Positions 24,252 through 33,342 of a DNA stretch of 64,000 bases are shown here, piece by piece; positions within the stretch are counted from its first letter, which is position 1; each line of letters begins with the position of its first letter. The notes below the pieces were generated by a model. It was not told the DNA's origin, made no database searches, and was given only the letters and a program-made list of their open reading frames with translations. The DNA lies in NCBI RefSeq assembly GCF_030734285.1, contig NZ_CP132294.1, forward strand, positions 620,001 through 684,000. Direction: 5' to 3'. Made by a program: the position numbers and the translations under genes. The stretch comes from Natronococcus sp. AD-5 (GTDB taxonomy: Archaea; Halobacteriota; Halobacteria; Halobacteriales; Natrialbaceae).

Positions 24252-27200
24252 TTATGTGACAGACTTCGTTCAGGAGAGCGAAGAGCAAATCACGGAGTTG
24301 AACAACGCGCTGTTGGCGCTCGAGCAATCGCCCGACGACGACGAGGCGATGGAACAGCTCTTCCGGATCGCACACACCCTCAAGGGGAACTGCGGCGCGA
24401 TGGGTCTCGAGCCGGCGAGTGACCTCGCGCACGCGATCGAAGACCTGCTCGACGCGGTTCGGTCCGGCGATCTCGAGGTATCGGCGGAGATGATGGACGG
24501 CATCTTCGACGCCGTCGACGAACTCGAGACGATGATCGGCGAGGTCGCCGCCGCCGGCGAGATCGAGACCGACCCCTCGGCGACGATCGAGGCGCTGCGG
24601 GCGCAACTCGAGGCGGAAGCGGAAGCGAGGGCGATCGAACGGCCCTCGCCGGCCGAACTCGACGACGTGCTCGCGCGGTTCGAGCCGCCGGCCAACCCCG
24701 ATCACGACGCCTACCTCGCCCGGCTCGCGATCACCCCTCACGAGGAGATCAACTACGGCGAACTGGTCGTCGAGGCGCTGATAGACGCCTTCGATCTGCT
24801 CGGAACCGAGCCGCCGCGGAGCGCGATCGAGGCCGACGACTACGGCGATTTCTTCGACGCCGTCTTCGGCACCCCGGTCGGCGAGGCCGCGATCGCGTCG
24901 GGGCTCGAACCGGTCGAGGAAGTTGCCGACTTCGAGATCGTCGCGGTAACCGATCGCCTCACCGCCGAGGACGAGACCCAAAACGAACTCTCCACGGACG
25001 AAGCCCAGGAACTCGAGGTCGACGACCTGCTCGACGAGTTCGACGAGTTCGACAACTTGGACGAGCGCGTCGAGGAGTTCGAGGAGGACGAACTCGACCC
25101 GTTCGACGACATGGGTGACGCCGGCTCGTTCGACGATCTGCTCGGGGACGACGTCGACGACCTCGGGCCGGCGAGCGAGTCGTCCGCCGACTCCGGTGCG
25201 GACTCGACCGGGACAGCGAACGACGCCTCGGAAACGGGCGTCGGCGACGCGTCGGCGGCGGACGAGTCCGTCGACGACGCCGGTGCGGTCTTCGACGAGC
25301 TGAAAGACGAAGTCGAGATGGTCGGCTTCGACGAACTCCAGGACGAACTCGCCGAACTCGAGTTCGACGAGTTCGACGACGACGAGGAGGTCAGCATGGA
25401 GGAACTCCTCGGCGAGGACGCCGCCGGCGGCGACGGCGATTCCTTCTTCGACGACCTCGAGGCAGGTACCGATCTCGAGGCGGACGAGGTGAGCCCCGAG
25501 GCGAACGAGTCGGACCTCGAGAAGAGCGACGACCGGCAGGTCGGCGCCGACGCCGAACTCGACGAAGACCGACCTCCAGAACCGGACGGGCCACCGTCCC
25601 CGGAATCGAACGAGACGCCGACTCCGGACCCGGACGAGGAACCCACCGTCGACGACGCGGGCCCAATCGACGAGGCGGACTCCGAAGGCGAACCGGCGTC
25701 CGACGACGCGGGTTCGACCGTCGCGGCGGACGCTTCGGCGTCGGCCGCCGATTCAGAGCCAGCGACAGCGGACGCAGCCCCTGCAGGGACGGAGCCGGAA
25801 GCGGACGCTGACGACGATCTCGACGGGGAAGCCGTCCCTGACGCGACCGTCGAGCTCGACGCCGGACCCGATCCTTCGGAGGCCGGCTCCGGACACCTCG
25901 AGGAGCGGAGCGATCGAACCGACGTCGAGGAGGCTACAGAAGACGCCGAGGGCGCAGTCGCGCCGGAGTCTCCGACCGACGACCGTCCGGAGGACTCGGC
26001 CGCGGACGAGGCGGATCCGGCTACAGCGGTCCGTGCGGCGGACGATAGCCGCGAGACGGAGTCGGTTACGGCCGCCGAACCGAGCGAATCCGGATCCGAC
26101 GCGCCCACGACGGAAGAGACCGATGCGCCCGCGACAGCGGGGACCGACTCGAGCGTCGCGTCGGCGCCGGCCGAGCCGGAGAGCGACGACACGACGATCG
26201 CGGACGCCGAGGACGCGGCCGATACGGACGGCGTGATCGACACCGCGGGCGACTCGCTCGACGACCGGTCGTCGAGCGTCGCCAGCGAAGAAGACGAGAT
26301 CGGGACGCCAGACGATGATGGGACGGTCGACGACGCCGAGGCGACCGACGAGACCGAGACGGCTGCTGACGCGGACGGGTTCGATTCGGTCGACGACGAG
26401 GGGAGTTTCGGCGCGGCCGACGACGTGAACGAATTCGATGCGAGCGACGCCGAGAACGACGCGTTCGAGGGAACCGAATTCGGCGAGGACGAACTGGACG
26501 CGCCCGATGCGTTCGACGATGAAACCGAGGACGTCACGGCCGACGTCGAGCCGGCGTCCGGTTCGGAGTCGCTCGAGACGAGCGACGCGGAGGCGTTCGA
26601 GACGGACGTTGCGGACTTCGACGACGAATCCGTCACGGAGCTGTCGACCGACTCGCTCGAGTTCGAGGACGATTCGCCCGACGACTTCGAGGAGACGTTC
26701 GGCGATCCGTTCGCCGACGAGTCGGATTCGGGGCTCGAGACTGGATTCGACGATCCGTTCGCCGACGCCCGAACGGACGACGCGGCGTTCGGCGCGGAGA
26801 CGGACGCGTCGGAAGACGACTTCGATACAGACACGACCGGCGACGACGCCGCAGCGGGGCCGATCGTCGACGAGCCGGATCTCGAGATTCCGGACGTTAC
26901 CGTGCCGGAGCGGCCGGATCGGATGCGCGAAACCGACGAGCGAACTGACGAAACCCAGTCGGTTCGCGTCGACGTCGAGCAGATCGACTCGCTGCTGACC
27001 CTGGTCGAGGGGCTCGTTACGAGCCGCGTCCGGCTTCGGCACGCGATCGACGAGGGAGAGGAGTTGCGGGCGATCGCGTCGGAACTCGACGACCTGGAGG
27101 ATCTGACGACGGAACTCCAGGAGACGGTGACGAACGTCCGGCTCGTACCGCTGAACACGGTCACGAACCGCCTCCCGCGGGTCGTTCGCGACATCGCTCG

Positions 27201-28083
27201 CGAGCAGGACAAGGAGGTCTCCTTCGAGATGACCGGCGAGGACGTCGAACTCGATCGGGGCATCCTCGACCGGATCGGCGATCCGCTGATTCACCTGGTT
27301 CGAAACGCCGTCGACCACGGCATCGAGCCGCCGGAGCGGCGAGACGAGGCGGACAAACCGCGAGAGGGATCCGTGACGGTCACCGCCGAGCGGGCCCGCG
27401 ATCGCGTGACGATCACGGTCGCGGACGACGGCGGCGGTCTCGATCCCGATCGACTCCGAACCGAGGCCGTCGAGGCGGACATCCTCACCGACGCCGAGGC
27501 GGCCGACCTCTCGGACGACGCGGCCTACGACCTCGTCTTCCATCCGGGCCTCTCGACGGCCGACGAGGTGACCGACGTCAGCGGACGCGGCGTCGGCATG
27601 GACGTCGTCGAGCGGACGATCGAGGACCTCGACGGGACCGTCATCGTCGACAGCGATCCCGGCGAAGGAACGACCGTCACGATGACGCTGCCGGTGTCGG
27701 TCGCCATCGACGACGTCCTCTTCCTCGAGAGCGGCGGCGAGGAGTTCGGCGTTCCGACCAAGGCCGTCGCGGACATTCAGGCCACCGAAGTCGTCGAGAT
27801 CGCCGACGGAACGCTGGTCAGGACCGACGGCGACGACTGCCCGTTCGTCTCCCTCGACGAGGCGCTCGAGACGCCGAACGCGAAGGCGGACGGCGACGGA
27901 ATGGTCGTCAGAATCCGCGACGAGATCCGGCCCGTCGCGCTGGGCTGCGATCACGTTCACGGCCAGCAGGAGGTCGTCGTCACGCCCTTCGAGGGGTTCA
28001 TGAGTAACGTCCCCGGGGTCAGCGGTGCGACGGTCCGCGGCCGCGGCGAAGTGGTCACCATCCTGGACGTACCGACGCTATGA
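24244..28083 (+). CDS. cheA: Chemotaxis histidine kinase CheA with giant acidic linker
   Basis: This protein has 1279 residues, about twice the size I would expect for haloarchaeal CheA. P1/Hpt spans 1-110 with phosphorylated His44 in RIAHTLKGN, and a P2-like region follows near 150-235. A segment of about 660 residues (240-902), almost all Asp, Glu, Ala, Ser and Thr with short DEFDEFD and DDPFAD runs, separates these from the P3 dimerisation helices (DVEQIDSLLTLVEGLV, about 910). The kinase core has HLVRNAVDHGIE (N box, about 1017), DDGGGLDPD (G1) and GRGVGMDVV (G2), then the CheW-like P5. All catalytic motifs are intact, so it should autophosphorylate and pass phosphate to CheY and CheB. 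The linker reads open without a stop. Confidence 0.95.
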   Translation: MTDYVTDFVQESEEQITELNNALLALEQSPDDDEAMEQLFRIAHTLKGNCGAMGLEPASDLAHAIEDLLDAVRSGDLEVSAEMMDGIFDAVDELETMIGEVAAAGEIETDPSATIEALRAQLEAEAEARAIERPSPAELDDVLARFEPPANPDHDAYLARLAITPHEEINYGELVVEALIDAFDLLGTEPPRSAIEADDYGDFFDAVFGTPVGEAAIASGLEPVEEVADFEIVAVTDRLTAEDETQNELSTDEAQELEVDDLLDEFDEFDNLDERVEEFEEDELDPFDDMGDAGSFDDLLGDDVDDLGPASESSADSGADSTGTANDASETGVGDASAADESVDDAGAVFDELKDEVEMVGFDELQDELAELEFDEFDDDEEVSMEELLGEDAAGGDGDSFFDDLEAGTDLEADEVSPEANESDLEKSDDRQVGADAELDEDRPPEPDGPPSPESNETPTPDPDEEPTVDDAGPIDEADSEGEPASDDAGSTVAADASASAADSEPATADAAPAGTEPEADADDDLDGEAVPDATVELDAGPDPSEAGSGHLEERSDRTDVEEATEDAEGAVAPESPTDDRPEDSAADEADPATAVRAADDSRETESVTAAEPSESGSDAPTTEETDAPATAGTDSSVASAPAEPESDDTTIADAEDAADTDGVIDTAGDSLDDRSSSVASEEDEIGTPDDDGTVDDAEATDETETAADADGFDSVDDEGSFGAADDVNEFDASDAENDAFEGTEFGEDELDAPDAFDDETEDVTADVEPASGSESLETSDAEAFETDVADFDDESVTELSTDSLEFEDDSPDDFEETFGDPFADESDSGLETGFDDPFADARTDDAAFGAETDASEDDFDTDTTGDDAAAGPIVDEPDLEIPDVTVPERPDRMRETDERTDETQSVRVDVEQIDSLLTLVEGLVTSRVRLRHAIDEGEELRAIASELDDLEDLTTELQETVTNVRLVPLNTVTNRLPRVVRDIAREQDKEVSFEMTGEDVELDRGILDRIGDPLIHLVRNAVDHGIEPPERRDEADKPREGSVTVTAERARDRVTITVADDGGGLDPDRLRTEAVEADILTDAEAADLSDDAAYDLVFHPGLSTADEVTDVSGRGVGMDVVERTIEDLDGTVIVDSDPGEGTTVTMTLPVSVAIDDVLFLESGGEEFGVPTKAVADIQATEVVEIADGTLVRTDGDDCPFVSLDEALETPNAKADGDGMVVRIRDEIRPVALGCDHVHGQQEVVVTPFEGFMSNVPGVSGATVRGRGEVVTILDVPTL

Positions 28084-28111
28084 ACGAACACACACCCCCA
28101 CCGAGCAACCC

Positions 28112-28717
28112 ATGACGATGAAGGTAGACATTCGGAAACTGAGTTTCATAAACGAACTGGCAAAAGTCGGAACGAACGGCGTCGCCGACAACATGAGCAA
28201 GCTAACCGGCGAGAACGCGCAGATGGAGGTGACGAAGACGAACTTCATCGCCGTCGACGACCTCGAGGCGCAACTCGATCCCGGAAAGCGCGTCGGCGTT
28301 CGCGTTCGACTGCTCGACCCGCCGCACGGACACATCCTCGTCCTGTTTCCGGAGGCGAGCGCGAAGAAGATCACGGCGATCATGCTCCAGGACGTCGTCG
28401 ACGACATGGCCGGCGTCTCGGGGAAGATGGCCAGAAGCGCCGTCGAGGAGATGGGGAACATGATGGCGAGCGGTTTCATCGACGGCTGGGCGGACGTCCT
28501 CGGCCGCGGAATCGACACCGCCGCGCCGCAGCTCGTCTACGCGTCCGCCGGCGACATCGCCGTTCGGACGGCCGGGCTCGGCGGCGACGATCTCGCGCTG
28601 TTCTTCGACTCCGATCTGACGGTGCCGAGCTACCAGATCGAGGCCGAGATATACGCGTTCCCGGAACTCGAGGAGTTCGTCGAGATGGTCAACGACATCG
28701 AACTCACCTCAGCATGA
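28112..28717 (+). CDS. cheC: CheC-type phosphatase
   Basis: This 201-residue CheC starts MTMKVDIRKLSFINELAKVG (a second ATG at 28118 is possible). The CheC/CheX/FliY active-site signature is complete at S109-AVE-E113-MG-N116 with GSF-like continuation MMASGFIDGW. The N-terminal copy of the signature (FINELAKVG) has the Glu but Lys in place of Asn, so only one of two expected sites looks active. CheC dephosphorylates CheY-P and binds CheD in adaptation. It follows cheA by 28 bases and overlaps the next gene by four. Confidence 0.9.
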   Translation: MTMKVDIRKLSFINELAKVGTNGVADNMSKLTGENAQMEVTKTNFIAVDDLEAQLDPGKRVGVRVRLLDPPHGHILVLFPEASAKKITAIMLQDVVDDMAGVSGKMARSAVEEMGNMMASGFIDGWADVLGRGIDTAAPQLVYASAGDIAVRTAGLGGDDLALFFDSDLTVPSYQIEAEIYAFPELEEFVEMVNDIELTSA

Positions 28718-29949
28718 AACTCGACGTCAACGTACTCGGGACGTTCTACCGGATGGCTCGGGAGGGCGCCGGGCTGGCCGCCGGCCGACTGACCCACATG
28801 ACGGACGTCGAGACGCGGGTCGGCGTGACGAAACTCAACTTCATGCGCGGCCGGGAGATCCGCCGAGAGTTCGCCGACTCGACGCAGAAAGTCGGCGTCC
28901 GCGTCAAGCTCACCGGGGCCATCGAGGGCTACTCGGTCGTCGTCTTCGACCGCGAGAACGCCCTTCGGATCGTCGAGACGCTGCTCGACGGGGCCGGCTC
29001 CGACGAGTTCGACGAGATGGCCAGGAGCGCGACGACCGAGGTCGGCCACATCATGAACAGCGGCTTCATCGACGGCTGGGCCGACGTCCTCGAGGCCGTC
29101 ATCGACGTCTCGACCCCCGAGTTCGTCGAAGGCGCCTCCGCCGAGCCGTTCTTCGGCGACATCGACGACACGCCGGCGGAGGACGACCTCGCGTTGCTCT
29201 TCCAGAGCCAGATCGAGACCGTCGGCGCGGAGATCGGCTTCAGCCACTACCTCTTCCCGAAACGGGAGTCGATGGCGCGGCTCTTAGAGCGGCTCCGGAC
29301 GAGCGGCGGCATCGACTACGACAAACTCGACGGCTTCGATCGGATGGCCGAACGCGGCGCCGAGGAGGTCGCCGAGACGGCGACGACCCTGACCGGGATC
29401 GACACGAGCGTCGAGATCCGGCGGCTGAACTTCGTCTCGCTCGAGGCGATCCCCGAACAGATCGCCGAGGAGATGCTCGTCGGCGTCGCCTTCGAGTTCG
29501 ACGGGCTGCCGAGCGGCTACCTGCTGTTCCTGTTCGACGAGGCGTCGGCTCACGAGATCGCCGACGCGATGTTGCCGACCGCGGTCGACGAGGACGGCTT
29601 CGGCGAGATGCGCACGAGCGCGATCACGGAGCTCGGGAACATCATGGCGAGCGGCTTTCTGGACGGGTGGGCGAACGTCCTGGATACGACGATCGACCAC
29701 TCCACGCCGGAGTTCATCCACGATATCGGCGCCGCGGCCGTCGACCCGGTCATCATCCAGCTCGGCGAGAGCCAGGACTTCGCGTTCGTCTTCGACACCG
29801 TCGTGATGGCCGACGGGAAGGAGTTCGACTGCGAGGTGTACGCGATCCCCGACGAGGACGATCTGGAGCGCGCGCTGAACGACCTCGACGTCGATCGGAT
29901 CGAGGACGCGCCGACGACGGCCGAGTTTCAGGAGCTCGAGAACGTATGA
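28714..29949 (+). CDS. cheC: Tandem CheC-domain protein
   Basis: This 411-residue protein holds two CheC domains, 1-205 and about 206-400. In the first, the phosphatase helix reads S105-ATT-E109-VG-H112, where His replaces the conserved Asn. In the second it reads S302-AIT-E306-LG-N309, intact. The N-terminal helices of both halves (FYRMAREGAG and FDRMAERGAE) lack the Glu/Asn pair. So at most one of four possible sites is likely catalytic, and the first half may serve as a binding domain for CheD or CheY-P. Start overlaps the previous stop (ATGA). Confidence 0.9.
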   Translation: MKLDVNVLGTFYRMAREGAGLAAGRLTHMTDVETRVGVTKLNFMRGREIRREFADSTQKVGVRVKLTGAIEGYSVVVFDRENALRIVETLLDGAGSDEFDEMARSATTEVGHIMNSGFIDGWADVLEAVIDVSTPEFVEGASAEPFFGDIDDTPAEDDLALLFQSQIETVGAEIGFSHYLFPKRESMARLLERLRTSGGIDYDKLDGFDRMAERGAEEVAETATTLTGIDTSVEIRRLNFVSLEAIPEQIAEEMLVGVAFEFDGLPSGYLLFLFDEASAHEIADAMLPTAVDEDGFGEMRTSAITELGNIMASGFLDGWANVLDTTIDHSTPEFIHDIGAAAVDPVIIQLGESQDFAFVFDTVVMADGKEFDCEVYAIPDEDDLERALNDLDVDRIEDAPTTAEFQELENV

Positions 29950-30464
29950 AGACGTACGGAAGCGAACCCGGCGCACCGCAATCCGTCCAGGTCGGCATCT
30001 CCGAGCTGGCCGTCAGCGACGGCAACGACACCCTCAGGTCCTACGGGCTAGGGTCGTGTCTCGCGATCGCCCTCTACGATCCCGATTCCGAGATCGGCGG
30101 CCTCGCCCACACGATGCTCCCCGACGGCGACAACGCGGACAACAGCGACGTCAAACCCGGCAAGTACGCCGACACCGCGATCCGGGCGCTGCTTCGACGG
30201 ATGGTCGAACGGGGCGCCAGCTACACGACCGTCGAGGCGAAGCTCGCCGGCGGCAGCGACATGTTCGAATTCGAGAGCTTCGGTGACGGCGTCGGCGAAC
30301 GAAACATTGCCGCCGCTCGGACCGAACTCGAGAAACTCGGCGTTCCGATCGTCGCGGAAGACGTCGGCGGCGACTACGGTCGCACCGTCGAGTTCACGCC
30401 CGGCTCCGGAACGCTGCTCGTCAAGACGGCGAGCAGCGACGAGAACGGAGTGACCGAGTTGTGA
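29946..30464 (+). CDS. cheD: Chemoreceptor glutamine deamidase CheD
   Basis: This 172-residue protein has the CheD catalytic Cys38 and His55 in SYGLGSCLAIALYD and GGLAHTMLP, the LAGGSDMFEF segment and a conserved NIAAARTELEKLGV. CheD deamidates Gln in transducers and binds CheC. The start ATG overlaps the tandem CheC stop by four bases and its own stop overlaps cheR. Confidence 0.95.
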   Translation: MKTYGSEPGAPQSVQVGISELAVSDGNDTLRSYGLGSCLAIALYDPDSEIGGLAHTMLPDGDNADNSDVKPGKYADTAIRALLRRMVERGASYTTVEAKLAGGSDMFEFESFGDGVGERNIAAARTELEKLGVPIVAEDVGGDYGRTVEFTPGSGTLLVKTASSDENGVTEL

Positions 30465-31315
30465 GCGCCGACGAGGCGTTCGTCGACGTTCTCGAGTTCG
30501 TCGAGCGCGAACTCGAGTTCGCGACGAGCCACTACAACGACAGCTACCTCGATCGGCGCATCTCCTCGCGGATGCGCCGGACCCGGACGGAGACGTACCG
30601 GGAGTACTTCGACCTCCTTCGTCGCGACTCCGACGAACAGGTGGCGTTGCTCGACGCGATGAGCATCAACGTCACCGAATTCTTTCGAAACCCCGGCGTC
30701 TGGTCGGGGATCCGCGAGGTGCTTCGGACGCTCTCGGAGCGATCGGAGACGGTCCACGTCTGGAGCGCCGCGTGTGCGGACGGGCGCGAACCGTACTCGG
30801 TGTCGATGCTCGCCCACGACGATCCAGAGATCGACGACTCGCGCGTCCACGTGCTCGGAACGGACATCAGCGAACCGGCCCTCGAGACGGCCAGATCGGG
30901 CGTCTACGAGGGGTCCAAGACCGTCGACCTGGACGACCAGCTCTCCTTTCTCGAGGACTACGCGCGGTACGTCGACGTCGACGGACGGCGGTACCGGGTC
31001 GACAGCGACGTGCGACGAAACGTCCGCTTCGAACGCCACGACCTGATCAACGACGATCCCAAGGCCGGTTTCGACCTCGTCATCTGTCGTAACCTGTTCA
31101 TCTACATCGACAACGACTACAAGCGGCCGATGCTCCGGACCATCTCGCAGTCGCTGCGCTCCGACGCGTACCTCGTTATCGGCAAAGCGGAGACGATTCC
31201 ACCAACGCTCAAGTCCTCGTTTTCCGTCCGGGACGCCCGGCTCCGAATTTATCAACAGGAGACGGGAGGGAATCGCGCGGACGGTCGAACCGCGAACTCG
31301 AGTTCGAAGTCGTAG
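30461..31315 (+). CDS. cheR: Chemotaxis protein methyltransferase CheR
   Basis: This 284-residue CheR starts with GTG inside the cheD stop (GTGA). It contains the N-terminal helical domain (SHYNDSYLDRRISSRMRR), MSINVTEFFRNPGVW and the SAM-binding VWSAACADGREPYSVSML. Another conserved part is GTDISEPALETARSGVY, followed by FDLVICRNLFIYIDNDYK. It methylates transducer glutamates with S-adenosylmethionine, opposing CheB. It ends the che operon; the next gene is 92 bases downstream. Confidence 0.95.
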   Translation: MSADEAFVDVLEFVERELEFATSHYNDSYLDRRISSRMRRTRTETYREYFDLLRRDSDEQVALLDAMSINVTEFFRNPGVWSGIREVLRTLSERSETVHVWSAACADGREPYSVSMLAHDDPEIDDSRVHVLGTDISEPALETARSGVYEGSKTVDLDDQLSFLEDYARYVDVDGRRYRVDSDVRRNVRFERHDLINDDPKAGFDLVICRNLFIYIDNDYKRPMLRTISQSLRSDAYLVIGKAETIPPTLKSSFSVRDARLRIYQQETGGNRADGRTANSSSKS

Positions 31316-31407
31316 TCCGGACACCGGCTCGGCGACTGGCCGAGACGACACGCGCGGCGTGACCGCGGTCCGAGCGTTTACGTGAGCCGTCTGAGTAGTC
31401 ACAACCG

Positions 31408-32598
31408 ATGACCGAGCCCGATCTCCGGCCGTTCGTCGCCCGCTCTCGCGCCCTGGTCAGCGCTACGCCGCCGGACTCACGTCGCGAAACCCGTACCTGG
31501 CTCGTCGAGCCGTTTCTCGAGGCCCTCGGCTGGTCGGCCCGCGACGAATCCCGCACGACGGATCGAGCGCTCGACGGCACCCGAATCGAGTACGTCCTCG
31601 CCGCCGACTCGGTCCCGGCCGTGCTCGTCGCCGTCGGCTCCTATGCGGAGTCGCTGGACGAATCCCGCGCGACGGCGCTGCTCGAGACGATGGCGTGGAC
31701 GGGTATCGACCGCGCGATCTACACCAACGGCCGCGAGTACCTGCTGCTCGCCGGCACGACGAGCGTCGAACGGCTGGCCTGCGGCCTCTCCTCGCTTCCG
31801 GGGCACGAGTCGGCGCTGCGACACTACACCCGGGAGAACGCCCGGCGGCGTTTCGAGGATCGCTCCCGCACGGCCGTCGCGCGCCGGCTCGCCGTCGAAC
31901 GACCGGCGGTCGAGTCGGCGATCGTCGAGCAGCTGGTAGCCGTTACCGGCGACGACTACGCGGACGAGTTCGAGGCCGCGGCGGATCGGTTCCTCGACCG
32001 ACTCGTCGTCTCGTTCGCCGAGGAGGAGCGAAACGCGTCGGTCGACCGGGACGGCATCCCGCTCGAGTATAGCGAATCGCCGCTCTCGAACGGCGAACCG
32101 AATCACGTCGACGGCGATCGAACCGAGAACGGCGCCGGGGAAACGCAGTCGGATAGATCGCCCTCGAGCAACGGGGACTCGTGCGACGACACCGAGACGG
32201 ACGCCGCACCCGATACGGAACTGGTCGACGACGAACAGCCGGGGCCCGATCGCGACGGCGGCGGCGAGTACGTCGTTCGCTTCTTCAACGACCGCGGATC
32301 GATCGGCGCGATCGGTCACTCGTCGGCCGCGCGTGCGCTCACTCACGCCGCCGAGTACTGCCTCGAACGCGGCCTCGCCGGCGTCTCGGTTCCCTGGAGC
32401 CCGTCGGATGGAGACACGGAAACGGTTCTGAACGACGAACCGATTCGCGGCGACGGCTCCCCGATGGCTTCCCCGCGACAGCTCTCGAACGGCTACTACC
32501 TCGAGACCGACGGCAGCGTCGACGAGCAGGCGAGCCGAATCGAAGCGCTGGCGTCTCGAGCGGGGTTGCGCGCGATGCTGACCGGCGACTGGGAGTAG
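31408..32598 (+). CDS. HsdR_N-like (COG2810-type) protein with degenerate nuclease site
   Basis: This 396-residue protein has an N-terminal domain (1-150) resembling the type I restriction HsdR_N/COG2810 fold: TWLVEPFLEALGW, then ALDGTRIEYVLAADSVPAVLVAVGSYAESLDE and GIDRAIYTNGREYLLL. In active members the middle segment carries D-E-x-K residues around VDYALL and VLIEAK; here Val-Ala-Val-Gly stands where Glu-Ala-Lys is expected, so cleavage is unlikely. A Ser/Asp/Glu-rich linker (about 210-280) precedes a C-terminal domain (EYVVRFFNDRGSIGAIGHSS). It sits between the che and pilus clusters and ends 15 bases before the last pilin-like gene, convergent with it. Function is unknown. Confidence 0.65.
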   Translation: MTEPDLRPFVARSRALVSATPPDSRRETRTWLVEPFLEALGWSARDESRTTDRALDGTRIEYVLAADSVPAVLVAVGSYAESLDESRATALLETMAWTGIDRAIYTNGREYLLLAGTTSVERLACGLSSLPGHESALRHYTRENARRRFEDRSRTAVARRLAVERPAVESAIVEQLVAVTGDDYADEFEAAADRFLDRLVVSFAEEERNASVDRDGIPLEYSESPLSNGEPNHVDGDRTENGAGETQSDRSPSSNGDSCDDTETDAAPDTELVDDEQPGPDRDGGGEYVVRFFNDRGSIGAIGHSSAARALTHAAEYCLERGLAGVSVPWSPSDGDTETVLNDEPIRGDGSPMASPRQLSNGYYLETDGSVDEQASRIEALASRAGLRAMLTGDWE

Positions 32599-32613
32599 CG
32601 AAGAAGAAACGGG

Positions 32614-33342
32614 TTAGTAGTCGATATCGACGGTCACGACGGTGATCTGTACCCGGTTGGGCTCGCACCCGTTCCAGTCGTCTTCGACGGTGTCCCAGGC
32701 GCCCTCGTACGGCGTCTCTCCGTCGTCGACGGTTATCGAAACCTTCGATCCATCATCGACGTCGTACGTCGTGCTATTGCGCTCTTCGACGTGTGCCGTG
32801 AACCCGACACCGTCGTTGCTCTGTATCGATCGGTCGTCCGCGTCGACCCGCACGAGCGAGACGATCGCCGTATCGTCACGACAGGTCAGGAGCGGGTCCC
32901 CGAGCACGACGCTCCCTCCGGTCTCGCCGGCTCGAACGACCGCGCCGCCTTCGTAGGCGATCGTCTCCGAGTCGTACTCGTAGTTGAACGTGCCGAGATC
33001 GTACGTTTTCTCGACCTCATTTCCTGACTCGTTGAACTCGACAGTAATGTTCGTTCCTTCGTTTCCGGTCGTTACCGTTCCCTCCCGGAGCGACAACTCG
33101 CCGTGTCGCTTTTCGATCGCATCGTACCGGAGGACGTCGTTGAAGTTGTCTGCAAGGGCTTCCATCGCGCGTTCACCGTTTCGAAGCTGTTCGCTCTCCC
33201 GATAGTCGTCCATCGCTTGGAAGCCCGTCATCGACAGCACCGCGACCGAGGTCAGAATGATCCCGAAGGCGAGCACGAACGAGAGCACCTCCGAGACCGC
33301 ACGATCCTCGTCGCGCGTTCCCGGTGTTCGGTTTCGTCGCAT
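32614..33342 (-). CDS. Pilin-like/archaeal type IV pilus accessory protein (DUF7289-like)
   Basis: This 242-residue protein has a class III type signal and helix at the N-terminus (DEDRAVSEVLSFVLAFGIILTSVAVLSM), followed by an extracellular beta-rich body with several Asn-x-Ser/Thr sequons and a Cys pair late in the chain. It is the last gene of the minus-strand pilus operon, and its start overlaps the previous stop by one base (TGATG on the minus strand). It is likely a minor pilin or pilus-associated protein in the membrane; the prepilin peptidase that would process it is not in the window. Confidence 0.75.
   Translation of the reverse strand: MRRNRTPGTRDEDRAVSEVLSFVLAFGIILTSVAVLSMTGFQAMDDYRESEQLRNGERAMEALADNFNDVLRYDAIEKRHGELSLREGTVTTGNEGTNITVEFNESGNEVEKTYDLGTFNYEYDSETIAYEGGAVVRAGETGGSVVLGDPLLTCRDDTAIVSLVRVDADDRSIQSNDGVGFTAHVEERNSTTYDVDDGSKVSITVDDGETPYEGAWDTVEDDWNGCEPNRVQITVVTVDIDY

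Noticed and set aside
24840-27263. 807-residue Ser-rich frame on the minus strand across cheA
   Set aside because: The Ser/Asp bias is the antisense reflection of the acidic linker; the plus strand carries CheA motifs at both ends.
25753-27960. 735-residue minus-strand frame in the cheA linker
   Set aside because: Shadow of cheA; Arg/Val-rich, no motif.
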